From Taxawa tesnikishii (nom. ined.) (Eukaryota > Ascomycota > Dothideomycetes > Dothideales), in assembly GCA_030247885.1 (NCBI GenBank), contig JAPDRO010000028.1, positions 248,001 to 312,000 on the forward strand: a stretch of 64,000 bases of DNA, given 5' to 3'. This document shows positions 29,448 through 39,723 of this stretch, piece by piece (the first letter of the stretch is position 1; the number at the start of each line of letters is the position of its first letter). The notes beneath the pieces are model-generated. The model searched no databases and was not told the origin of the DNA. It saw only the letters and a program-made list of their open reading frames with translations. A program made the translations under genes and the position numbers.

Positions 29448-32400
29448 ATGGAGGCATTCACGTTCGCCGGCTCAACTGAGCTGAAGACGCGCGTCAATGT
29501 GAAGGTGTGGGTTCAGTTGACCGCCTGCTGTCCAACATGGCATGCTGAACGTGCGTAGTAACAGGTTGGAGGGCTACGAAAAGCCCTTGCCCTATTCCAC
29601 GTTGCTAAAGCGACCGGACCTGCGCCATAGAGGGTCGAATCTGAGGTAGGCAGTTCCAGCAGTAGCCGATGGGCCATGTCCTGATCATGTCAGTCCCACA
29701 TCAGAGCTGTATGTGACGGCACAGGTCTTTGCCGACAGCAAACCTCTCACTGTCAATGCGCGGACACCGTACAAGCATTTCAAGACCTCCAGGATCTGGA
29801 ATGAATGGCTGGAGCTGCCGATCGATTACTCCACCTTGCCTCAGAATGCTCAGTTAGCCATCACCGTATGGGACCTTTCGCCTGTGGCAGCAGAAGATGC
29901 AAATAGTCATCATATTCCTTTCGGCGGAACGACCATATCACTCTTTGATGAAGACGGCACTCTCAGGAAAGGAAGGCAGAAATGCCGGTTGTGGAGGCGT
30001 AAAGCTGCCGATGGCTTCAGCGACACGACAACCCCTTGGTCGGCCCCGAAGAGCAGGCGAGGCCAAGAAGAGGAGGCGCCAGTCTATGATGAGAAGCAGA
30101 GCAACAGAGCTGCTGAGCTTCAGAGGTTGCAAGACTTGCTCAAAAAGCATGAGATGGGTGACATCCCGGAGAACAAATGGCTCGACAATATGGTGTTCCG
30201 GTACATTGAGAGGCTGGAGCGCTCGGGCATCAGAGAGGAAGCGAACGTGCGAGCGAACCTTCGGAGGCAACCGGGCTCTGAGGACAGGATGGGAACCAAC
30301 GGCGAATCCTCCAACGACTCCGACGACCGTAGCGGTATATTCTATCTGTACATCGAGTTTCCCCGCTTTGACCATCCCGTGGTCTTCGTGGACTACGAGT
30401 ACCCTCCACCACCAATCTCAGACATGCCGCCGAGAAGCGCACCGGGTACGGATGTTCGACTGAAGCCGCCGCAAGATGTACAGTTTGGTCCCGGCAACGA
30501 TGCCAGGAACGAGGGCTATGGTGAAAACGACGGCGGCCGCCTAATCCGGATATACGATCCTGAGGTTGGCTTCCGTGACAATCCTGCGGAAGCGAAACAC
30601 CGCAGCCTCGTAAGAGGGCAACGGACAGGCGAGCTGGACAGGCATCTTAAGCCGAACCCCAGGAACCGCGACAGACTCAATCACATCATGTCTTACGGTC
30701 CGACAAGGGAACTTACACCGGACGAGAAGGACATCATCTGGAAGTTCAGGCATCACTTGACTAGAGACAAGCGAGCACTGAACAAGCTGGTCAAGTCTGT
30801 CTCATGGAACGATGCCAACGAAGTCCGTCAAGTCATTCAGCTTCTTCCTAAGTGGGAGGAGATTGACGTCGACGCGGCGCTGGAACTGCTTGGTCCTTCC
30901 TTTGATAACCGAGAGATAAGGGCGTATGCAGTGGCTCGTTTGCGGAAGGCTGATGATGAGGAGCTGCTCCTTTATCTTTTGCAACTGGTGCAGGCTTTGA
31001 AATTCGAGCCAGAAGCTCATCGAGGTGATGGCTCAGAGGCTTCTGACTCTTCTCTAGCCAACTTTCTTATCGCCCGCTCTGCAACAAACCTGGCATTAGG
31101 GAACTATCTGCATTGGTATCTTATGGTCGAATTAGACGATCACTTAAATGATAATGCACAAGCAGCGAAGTACAGGAAACTGTTTGCCAAAGTTTCCTAC
31201 GACTTCATGCAGGAGCTTGAGAGCACTCCCGAAGGAAAAGAACGACGCAAAATCCTCCTACGCCAGGGCGAAATGGTTACCGTTCTGACGAAACTGGCCC
31301 ATGACGCTCGCACGACTCGCGATGACAGAAACCGCAGGATTGAGCGGCTCAAGAAAGCACTCGCCGATCCAAAGAACGACATGATCAACATCGACCCACC
31401 GCTACCGTTACCGCTGAATCCGGTCATCTACGTCTCGGGATGCGTCCCCGACGATGCTACCATCTTCAAATCCACGCTCTCTCCACTCCGAGTCACCTAC
31501 AAGACAGTACAAGGTGACAAATACCCACTCATCTTCAAGAATGGCGACAATCTGCGCCAGGACCAACTCATCATCCAGATTATCACGCTCATGGATCGCC
31601 TTTTGCAGAAAGAGAACCTGAACCTCCAACTCTCACCCTACCGCATTCTAGCCACCGGTGCACTGGCCGGCGCTGTTCAATTCGTCTCAAACTCTGTGCC
31701 CATCTCCGATATACTCGGCAGTACGAAGTACAAAGGGTCGATCCTCGAATTCCTGCGCAAGAACAACCCCGCTCCGGCGACCAGTAGCGATGGCGGTCAG
31801 AGCAATCAAAACTCCGGCATCCTGGGCGTGAGACGCGAGGTCATGGAGACATATGTCAAGAGCTGCGCTGGATATTGTGTGATTACATATCTGCTCGGTG
31901 TGGGAGACAGACATATGGACAATCTGTTGCTGACGCCTGACGGTCACTTCTTCCACATCGATTTCGGCTATATATTGGGACGAGACCCGAAGCCGTTGGC
32001 CCCGAGCATGAAGTTGAGTCATGAGATGATTGATGGGATGGGCGGAGTTAGGGGCGAGGGAAGTCAGTTTGGGGATTTCAGAAACGTAAGTCTACAGTCC
32101 ACTCCCTACTCCTGTCTGTTTCCCCTTTCTTCCACCGGTGCACTTCCTCGCACATGGTCTCTCGTTCCTTCAGCGCTGACGAGTGGTTCAACAGTATTGT
32201 TTCACCGCCTTCACCCTGCTACGTCGTTCCTCGAGCCTGATCCTGAATCTTTTCGCTCTCATGCAGGACGCCAACATACCCGATATCGCCTTCTGGGGCG
32301 ACCAGGCCGTGCGCAAAGTCGAAGAGCGGTTCTGTCTTGACCTTAGTGAGGATGAGGCTATCGCTTTCTTTGACCAGTTAATCAATAGAAGTTTGGAGGC

Positions 32401-32458
32401 TTGGGGCCCTGTGGTTATTGATAGGTTGCATGGATTGGTGCAAGGGTGGAGGACGTAG
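29448..32458 (+). CDS. VPS34: Class III phosphatidylinositol 3-kinase
   Basis: Makes PI3P for autophagy and endosomal sorting. Four exons: 29448-29506, 29565-29645, 29694-32085 and 32195-32458; 2796 bases, 931 residues, no correction needed. The spliced N-terminus MEAFTFAGSTELKTRVNVKV leads to a C2 domain (ELYVTAQVFADSKPLTV, TSRIWNEWLELPI). The helical PIK domain is around residues 330-530, and the lipid kinase domain is C-terminal: FKNGDNLRQDQL, catalytic GVGDRHMDNLL and activation loop HIDFGYILGRDPKP. The last exon carries YCFTAFTLLRRSSSLILNL and the C-terminal helix ending HGLVQGWRT. The open frame from 29713 alone would miss the first two exons. The C2 domain carries a family-typical low-complexity insertion near residue 170. 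Confidence 0.94.
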
Positions 32459-33500
32459 TGAAGGGATGGGAGGACGTAGAAGTGTGGCTTGTGGTTGGGA
32501 TGAGCTGAGTAGCTTGGTATCGAACTCGTTTCGCATTGACTGTACCTGACACTTCAGATTGGAAGGCTTTGTCACCCTTTAAATACCAGCGCTTGGGCTG
32601 ATGCGACCAATGGGCCGCCAAAGAGGGGCCGTCTCCGAAGACAGGCACGATATGTGCTCATTCTAGGGGCTGCATTCCGGTCTTCGAAGGAGTACAAACA
32701 GACGCTGGGGAAGGTGTGGTGGAGGGGATCGCTACGTTCGGGCAAGTGTAGAACAGTTGATCAATGAAGGATGGATGTTTTTCACAACCCTGACGGCGCC
32801 TTCATTGCACTGATTCGAGAGAACGGAGTGTGGGCTGCGATTTTGCGTAGCGCAGTGGCGCCGCGCCTGTCGTCGTCTTATCCCTCCAGCACGTTAGGTG
32901 CGTTCTAGACTGTCTTGATATTCGGAATGAGTGATGGTCATGCCATGAGTGTAGAGGCTTTTCAGCCCATGTTCACTCATCTGATATCCTCTCACAAGTC
33001 ACGCCCGTCTGGGCGATAAGACCTATATAGCGTACGGCAAAGTCACGTGCAGCTGTAGCCCTGATCATGGCCTTGCGTCTCATCAAGCCAAGCTCCCATC
33101 GCCTCCATGAGCGTGGTTGTCGGTCGAAGGAGTGACACAAAGGCATTTTCATAGAGGCCTTGTTACAATAGAAGAGCCAGCGAACGGTTCCGCTGATTGT
33201 ACTAGCCTTGTGCCGGTCTTCGAGGAGGTTTGTGACATTTCGACACAGGTGCATGGTGGGAGAGGATGAATGATGAATCATAGAAAGCGAATTTATTCAT
33301 TTATTTATGAACCATGGATTGTCTGGGATATCTTTGCTGCAACGCCATCCCACGCCCAGGAACCAGAACACTATAACGCCCAATCCCCTTCCGTCTCCCA
33401 ACCGTCATCAACACCAATGCACATTCCCCTGAGGATGCCTATCCTTCTCTCCATCCTTCCCCTCCCATGCTCCTGTTCCAACCACCCTTACCCTTTGCCC
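32459..33500. other. Convergent intergenic region VPS34 / AVO1
   Basis: 1042 bases between two stop codons, longer than expected for 3' UTRs. Small open frames only, no family motif. An A/T-rich stretch lies at 33260-33310. Confidence 0.4.
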
Positions 33501-36112
33501 TTACCCCTCCTCACCGACTCCAAACCTCTCAACCCCCTTCCTTATCTCCCCGCAATCTCCGCCGCCTCCTCCCTACTCCCCGCCTCAAAATCATACCTCT
33601 TAGTCTCCTTTTCCCTATACACCAACACCCGAACCATCTTCGGATGTTTCCTACTAACCTTACATCCTACCACACTGCTCAGATGCACGCTCGTGGTCTT
33701 GCCCGTTCCGCCTGCATCGCCCATACCACCTCCCCCAACCCCGCCCACCACGGACATAATGTGCATGTATTCACCGTCCAACGAGAGCACGCGAGGGTGC
33801 GAGGGTGCGAAGGACAGGGGCTGCCGGCGGATCACTTGGTAGCGTTTTCCGCCTCCGCTGCCAAGGCCCGCTAGGCTGGGGAGGTAATTCGAGCTTGCGG
33901 CGCCGTAGTCGCGGTGACCGAGTCCCATGGCCGCGCTCAGTCCCCCTTTACCCTTCTTCTTGGGCGTCGTGCCTGTTGTGAGCAACAACGGGGCGTTCGG
34001 ACTCTCACTCCCCGGGCTGGCGGAGAGACCTTGACCTTCACCCACGCCCACGAAACGGCGACGCACCAGATCCAGGGTTAGACGCTCGCCTAGGGCTTCG
34101 ACGGTGCGGTCTTGTGGCGCGACGGTTTGTGTACCGTGGACTTTGAAGACATGCAGCGCTTTGTCCAACTTGTATCTCTGGCAGGCTGTGCTGAAGATCT
34201 CGGCGATGTACGTATCTGAAGTCGTGGTTATGGGTAAGAGAGAGGCCTGCAGGGAGACGGGGTCGATATAATTGATCGTCACAGTTCGTGGCACACCCGT
34301 GCGGTTGGCAGACGAGGGTGCGGCAGCGGCGGGGGCGTCGAGGAGTGGTGCTGTGCTGTCTTTGCGCAGTGAGATGAAGGAGGGTCCGGTGATGGGATTG
34401 CGATTGGGGATGAAATTTGATCCGGCAGGAGGTTGTGGCGCATCAGACGCTGTGCGGGACATGGGCACGGGTGTTTGCACACGGCTCGTGTCGGGTATGG
34501 GAGTTGGGATCGTTGACACAGTTGTGGGTTCGCCGAACTGCGGTGTTTCGTCTTCGTTGTCTTTGAACTGTTCGTCCGTAGCGCGCACCAGTGCAAATTC
34601 ATCCCAAGGTTTATCCCGGCTGCGGCCACGCGCAGGGCGGTTGTTGTTAGATGTAAAGTCACTGACGGGACGTGTACGACCTAGGGCTGGGAAGTCGAAG
34701 TCGACCTCTTCATCCTCGACCATGCGCAGCGTCCAGCGGTTGACGTTTAGATCTGCATCTTTGATCTCCGGCTCGCGCTTTTCTTCTGCATAGCGCCAGA
34801 GACTCAAACCAATGAGCTCTGCGACCGTGACCAAGACGCCGTCGTTTTTGGAGCGGCGAAGAGGCACTTCAAAGGGTTGGGATGGCTTTTTGGAGAAGGG
34901 CGCGTAGATCTTGATCCAAAGGGGTTAGGATCGCCTTTTCCGGAAAGCTGTGCGAATTGCTGGAAAGGGCTTTGCCCCTTGGTTGTTGTGGTTCTCAACG
35001 CTTTAGAGAGTAGGCTCACAGGTTGCACATAGCTTACAGGCCGTCCGGAGGGCAGTTTGGGGAGTTCAGGTGGTGCCGGTCGCGTCTTCTTGGGGGAGCT
35101 GTTGTGTGGCGTAATTGCCGGAGGCATCTTCGGCGGCTCTTTTGGTAGTGATGCAGATTCCATAGTGTCAAGTGTATCAATGGCGATCAAGGGAGCACCT
35201 CCCAACCCCAGCAGAGATGGCGACTCTGCCGTACCCTCGAAGTCATCAGACAGGTCCGAAGCTTCGTCGACTTCTTCGTCTTCTAGGTCCGAGTCTGCGA
35301 CCTCCTGCCCCTCTTCCTGAATGCGGTCGGTCAGCATTTGGCTGTGCTTCAACGCTCTAGGCGGCACTTTCTGTCGTCGGAATGTCGATGGGTCGAGCTC
35401 ATTTTCCGAAGACATCTCACTGCTCGTGGTCGTATCCCTTCGCGCTCGCTGCTTGACCGCTTCAACCGCACCCAGGGAGCCTCTCCGAAGCGCTCCTGTG
35501 TCTGATGGTCGCGAAGGAGACGTCACGAGTAGGGAGACTTCCCCATCTTTAACCTCCCCCTCAACTTCGAGCCCTGTACAGGCGAGGAACCGGACCGTAC
35601 GCGCACAGGCATCTTGTTGAATTTGATCTGTTGAGCGGCTCTCTTTCCTTCCTCTTCCTCATCGCTGTCATCACTGAGATCACTACTGTCTTCTTCCTCC
35701 AACTGCTCTTTCCGCCGCCGCCTCTTCGCCTGTGACGTCGGACCTAGCGTATCATTGCTGCCAATTCCGGTCACCATCCCACCCTCAATCCCAACCTCTT
35801 CCTCACCATCTTCCGCGGGCAGACCAGCTGAGCGCGGGGAACCTGAAAGTACTCGGAGGCGATCGCAGTCGGGATTGGCGGGGAGTACGTTCGTCTGATC
35901 TCGGCGGGATTGGCGATCCATCCGGCAGCGCGGAAAGCAGGACTGTTCAGTACGGAAGTGTTGAGAGTGATGAGGCGCTCGCCGACGCCGTCTTTGATGT
36001 TGTTCAGGTAGCCTGCCCGGAGCTGGTAGATTGAGAAACTGTACACAATCAGCACTGCACAAGGCGGACTCGGAGGTGCAAAGGCTCACTCTTCGTTCAT
36101 AAGGAGAGACAT
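33501..36112 (-). CDS. AVO1: TORC2 subunit AVO1/SIN1
   Basis: Essential TOR complex 2 subunit that recruits AGC kinases at the plasma membrane. Exon 1 is 36112-36090 (23 bases, MSLLMNE), exon 2 starts at 36038 with FSIYQLRAGYLNNIKDGVGE, a SIN1 N-terminal signature. Further on lie FRAAGWIANPAEIRRTYSPP, acidic disordered blocks, a CRIM domain (SGKGDPNP, IKIYAPFSKKPSQPFEVPLR, LRMVEDEEVDFDFP), a Ras-binding-like domain (YIDPVSLQASLLPI) and a C-terminal PH domain (YMHIMSV, VLVYREKETKRYDFEA). The frame changes by one base at four places, all in G/C runs: 35836-35839, about 35556-35560, 34921-34924 and near 33557. Adding one base at each gives 854 residues and the usual tail AAEIAGEIRKGVE. Divergent from a PRCC-domain gene with only 291 bases between. 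Confidence 0.88.
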
Positions 36113-36403
36113 TGTGGGCGGCTGCTGAGTGGTTTCTCAGACCAAAGGAGCGACGGTACCAGGCCCGCTGGTATAAGGATCATGTATACACTGTGTGGTA
36201 GGGTATATAGGCAGGTGTTTATGCAACGCTTGATTGGACTCGAATGCCCCGCAGTATATATGTTTACGTTGTATGCGTTCACTCCGCACATGCACGTGGA
36301 CCGTGCGTCATACCGATCTATCTTTATCGGATGGAGCTCTGAGCTCTCGTGCGCTAACCACCGCCCTCTTGAGTGGGAATACGCCAACAACATCAACACG
36401 AAC
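36113..36403. promoter_or_regulatory. Short divergent promoter AVO1 / PRCC-domain gene
   Basis: 291 bases between diverging starts, so a shared promoter is likely. Several TATA-like tracts (GGGTATATAGG at 36197-36207 and AGTATATATG at 36251-36261) lie in it. Confidence 0.5.
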
Positions 36404-37510
36404 ATGGCCTTGGTAGGATACTCGGACAGCGAAGGCTCCGATAGTGAGACAACCTCGCCCCAATCCGCGCCAAAACCCGCCGCGCGCATCTCAAAACCAG
36501 GCTTCCAGAAAGTCGTCGATCCGTCAGCGCCGCGCAAGATCAAGGTCGAATTGCCGACCGTAAAAGATGATGCGGCAGAGGAGGCGCGTCCAGCGAAGAA
36601 GGCGCGTACGGGAGGAGGTTTCGGCGGGTTCAACTCGTTTCTCCCTGCGCCGAAACGAACAGCGGAAGCCAATGGTGCAAAGAAGATCGGCTTGGGCGCT
36701 GGCGTGAGCCTGAAAACGGGCGCGGCGCCTGCCTTCAGCAGAGAGCCTGTGGAGGTGGCAGACCTCGTACCAGCGACAGATGGGCATGATGAGGGGAGTA
36801 CGACAACGGCAGGCGCATTGTCCTTGCCTCCACCAAATGTCCCAGAGGAGGAGAAACCCAAGGAGGTCAAGGCGGTAGGCAACGCGATGATATTCAAGCC
36901 ACTATCCGTTGCGAAGAAGAAGCCAGGAAAGAAGCGGATTATTCCTGGCGCAACAGTGACAGAACCTGCGGCCAAGGCAGCGAGTGCAACCGAGACAGCC
37001 ACGCCCGCCGCTCCTCCACCGAAACCCAAGGTATCACTCTTCTCTGTTGTGCAGGAAGAGACAACAACGCCCTCGTCTGGCTTAGCGAGCGGCGACTACC
37101 GACCCATAATGAGCGAAACCACAGAAACCGCTCCAGCCGATACCACCTCACCTGCATATGCGCAAACAGCACCTACCCGCGCCAACACAAACTCCCTCGA
37201 TGCAATAGCCTCAGACCTCAACCTCACCGCCGCACAACGCCGCCAACTATTTGGGCGCAACAGAGACGCTTCTGCATTCTCCAATATCAATATCGTAAAC
37301 TTCAACACCGACGCTGAATACGCCGCCAACGAGCAACTGCGCGCACAGGGCGAGGCCGTGGAGCATCGCGCCGTCAAAAGTGTTGCGCCCGGAAAGCACA
37401 GCCTGCAACAATTGGTCAACGCGGCGAGCAGTCAGAAGGAGGCGTTGGAGGATGCATGGGCGCAGGGGAAAAGGAATAAAAGTGAGGCTGGTGGCAAGTA
37501 TGGCTGGTGA
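36404..37510 (+). CDS. PRCC C-terminal-domain protein (mitotic checkpoint / splicing associated)
   Basis: Matches the PRCC family, whose human member binds MAD2B and spliceosome parts. 368 residues, single exon. The start is placed at 36404 (MALVGYSDSEGSDSE), the usual family N-terminus; the frame is open further upstream to 36182 but that part has no conserved features and lies in the shared promoter. The middle is Pro/Ala/Lys-rich and disordered. The signature C-terminus is KHSLQQLVNAASSQKEALED followed by WAQGKRNKSEAGGKYGW, which closely follows animal and fungal PRCC. The exact role in fungi is not known to me. Confidence 0.85.
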   Translation: MALVGYSDSEGSDSETTSPQSAPKPAARISKPGFQKVVDPSAPRKIKVELPTVKDDAAEEARPAKKARTGGGFGGFNSFLPAPKRTAEANGAKKIGLGAGVSLKTGAAPAFSREPVEVADLVPATDGHDEGSTTTAGALSLPPPNVPEEEKPKEVKAVGNAMIFKPLSVAKKKPGKKRIIPGATVTEPAAKAASATETATPAAPPPKPKVSLFSVVQEETTTPSSGLASGDYRPIMSETTETAPADTTSPAYAQTAPTRANTNSLDAIASDLNLTAAQRRQLFGRNRDASAFSNINIVNFNTDAEYAANEQLRAQGEAVEHRAVKSVAPGKHSLQQLVNAASSQKEALEDAWAQGKRNKSEAGGKYGW

Positions 37511-38263
37511 TGAGAGAGGTGTATGGCGTGGGTGCTTGAGGGTAAGATGGGAACCAAGGAATGACAAACCCATAACGTCTCTGCGCTCTGGCAGCTGGGT
37601 GCAGTTTCGAAGACCTTCCGGTGTCACGCTTGGCCCGCTATGAACAACCGAATGCCTTGACTGCATGTCTGAAGGCCCATGCATTTCACTGCATGCTTAA
37701 AAACATCGTGACCTTTTGCAGACCAGCTTGCGGCTGTGTACGGACAGTGGGACTGCTGAGGGGTCAGACACAGAGATTGTTTCTCCGTGGGTGGCACACG
37801 AGTTGTCATGTCGTGGTGGAGTAGGGAGTCGTAGATGTGCACTCCAGCACAGTACCAACGAGAGCGGTGTGAGGTGGGTTTATGAGAAGTTTTCGCTGTT
37901 GTAGGACCTGAGCTACCATCACAGCAGCGATTCTGTCAGGAACCTCGGCCATACTGCACGTAGTCAAAGGCATAGTTGAAGGTATGAAACCACCCTACCA
38001 TTCACCACTTTCGACAATGTGATTTGGGAAAGCACATGCATGTACGGTATCCTCTCTCTCATCAGCAAACTTTGGGCAAGACCGTTCCGCCAAGTGAAAG
38101 TCGTTTTCACAGCCTCCAACGGAAGAGGGCGGAGGTAGCGTATGCGGCCTCCCAGTGATCGATCAACTGTGAAACAGTCTTCAATGGAGAAGCACTCAAA
38201 CATCGCCACTAGGACTCATCTCACCCCCCCCCCCCCCCTCCCCACCTTTCACCCCTTCAGCCT
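37511..38263. other. Intergenic: PRCC-domain gene 3' / HsbA 3'
   Basis: 753 bases between converging genes. It contains a 15-base C run at 38224-38238, listed separately. No gene seen. Confidence 0.4.
38224..38238. repeat. C15 homopolymer beside the HsbA stop
   Basis: Fifteen consecutive C on the plus strand, 25 bases past the HsbA stop, so a poly(G) tract in its 3' UTR. Its length is likely uncertain given the homopolymer problems seen elsewhere in this assembly. Confidence 0.9.
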
Positions 38264-38827
38264 CTACGAAGAATAGTAATCGATCCCACCTTGGATCGCG
38301 TCGTGTATCTTCTTCACCACAGCAATTCCCCTCGCCTCCAGACTTGCATCGCCCGTCGTCTTGGCTAGAAGTGCCGCACTGAACGTATCATGATCGTTCA
38401 ACAACAGCTCCAGGCTCGCTATAGTGACGCCCCCCAATCCCGCAGCAACGAATCGCGCTTTCTTCGCCTTCAGCGCATCGACACTAGCCGGGATATCCAC
38501 GCCTACGGACCGCTCGGCGAACGTGACAATGGCGTCGGAGTCAGAAGCGGAGAGCGTGGGCGAGAGATTGGCGTCCAAGAAGCCCTTTCGATTCGCGATG
38601 TGGATGGCTGCGATGCCGGAGGTGACGGGTGTTCCGTCGATGAGTGTGGTCATGATGTTACCGCCTTGGAAGTTGTGGATGGACGTGGTTAAGGCCTTGA
38701 CGCCGGTGTCGATGTTTTGGATATCTTGGATCAGGGTGCTTGCTGCGGTACTGATGTCGCGTTTGCCAGTCGCTAGAGCGCCGGCCGAAGAGATGAAGAG
38801 GAGGAGGGTGATGAGTGGGAAGATCAT
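38264..38827 (-). CDS. Secreted hydrophobic-surface-binding protein (HsbA family)
   Basis: HsbA-type proteins are secreted, bind hydrophobic surfaces and help recruit esterases or cutinases. 187 residues from Met at 38827, chosen because MIFPLITLLLFISSAGALA is a clear signal peptide; an upstream Met at 38869 would bury it. The mature part is helical and Cys-free, with DISTAASTLIQDIQNIDTGV, alternating TSIHNFQGG, and repeated Ala/Leu/Asp heptads to the end (HDAIQGGIDYYSS). This matches the HsbA domain pattern. Neighbours are housekeeping genes, so there is no operon-like link to the distant tannase. Family call is good, substrate unknown. Confidence 0.82.
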   Translation of the reverse strand: MIFPLITLLLFISSAGALATGKRDISTAASTLIQDIQNIDTGVKALTTSIHNFQGGNIMTTLIDGTPVTSGIAAIHIANRKGFLDANLSPTLSASDSDAIVTFAERSVGVDIPASVDALKAKKARFVAAGLGGVTIASLELLLNDHDTFSAALLAKTTGDASLEARGIAVVKKIHDAIQGGIDYYSS

Positions 38828-39723
38828 GGTGTATGCGAATGTGGGCTGACTCGTACGTAGGAGTGACAAGTACGGAATTGTGGTCTTTACAGTCTGGATC
38901 CTGGACGGACGTACTTGCTATATCGGAAATCGGTTGGAACCTATATCGGAAATCGACTGGAACCTGACAAGTCATCTCAGCAGTTAGTCACACGTCTTAT
39001 AGACGACTATAGTAAGGAAGAAGCAATGCTATTGCATCTGTGCGCGTACGAGAATCTGAAGGTTGACCTTACGGGTTACTCGCCCCTGACAGTGGGCTGC
39101 CGCGAAGAGGCACAAGAGGTCTATCTACCAGAGGAGTATCGTCGACGCCAGTATAGCGTGACTGCTGCCTTGCAACAGCGATAGTCGTAGTTCCGTCTGA
39201 CTGTCGAAAGTGGTGTTGAGGTTCCAATCCTATTCCGATGACGGTGGAAGTGTTACGAGATGTGTATTCACGTTTGAAGAATGAGGGGCATATTCAGTCG
39301 CGGTCTATCGAAACCGAAAATACTCACATGCATGCATGTCTAGTCGGGAGTGGATAGGATCCTCTCGCTAACTACCACTTTCAGGTAGAAACCGAGGCAC
39401 ATCGCTTCGAATGGACTCGCAACAGGAGATCTGCAAGCCCAAGACGCGCTGATCCTGTGTGTGTCCGTCCGTGGAGAAGCCAAAGTGGACATCACAAGCC
39501 GGTTACCCACGGCAGCGCGACAGCGCTTGTCAGCCATCGAACGTACCGGTCAGTCCAGCCATGCCGCCAGCCAAAGAATCGAACGAGAACAAGGAACAGT
39601 CAGCCTCTCTAGACCAGGAAAGAGTGAGTATGGTATTCGCTATGCGCTGGATAACCCTCGTGCCACCATGCAGGATGCGTTACTTTCAAAGGAAACAAAA
39701 TTCAACACCAGCCAGCAGCCAGC
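38828..39723. promoter_or_regulatory. HsbA upstream region and PA-RING 3' side
   Basis: 896 bases. A near-direct repeat TATATCGGAAATCG(G/A)(T/C)TGGAACCT occurs at about 38919-38941 and 38942-38963, about 100 bases upstream of HsbA. No gene seen. Confidence 0.45.

Noticed and set aside
35057-35620. Plus-strand frames over AVO1
   Set aside because: Antisense shadows of the disordered Ser/Asp-rich coding region.
36182-36403. Extension of the PRCC-domain protein to 36182
   Set aside because: It would read through the shared promoter; the family N-terminus is MALVGYSDSE at 36404.
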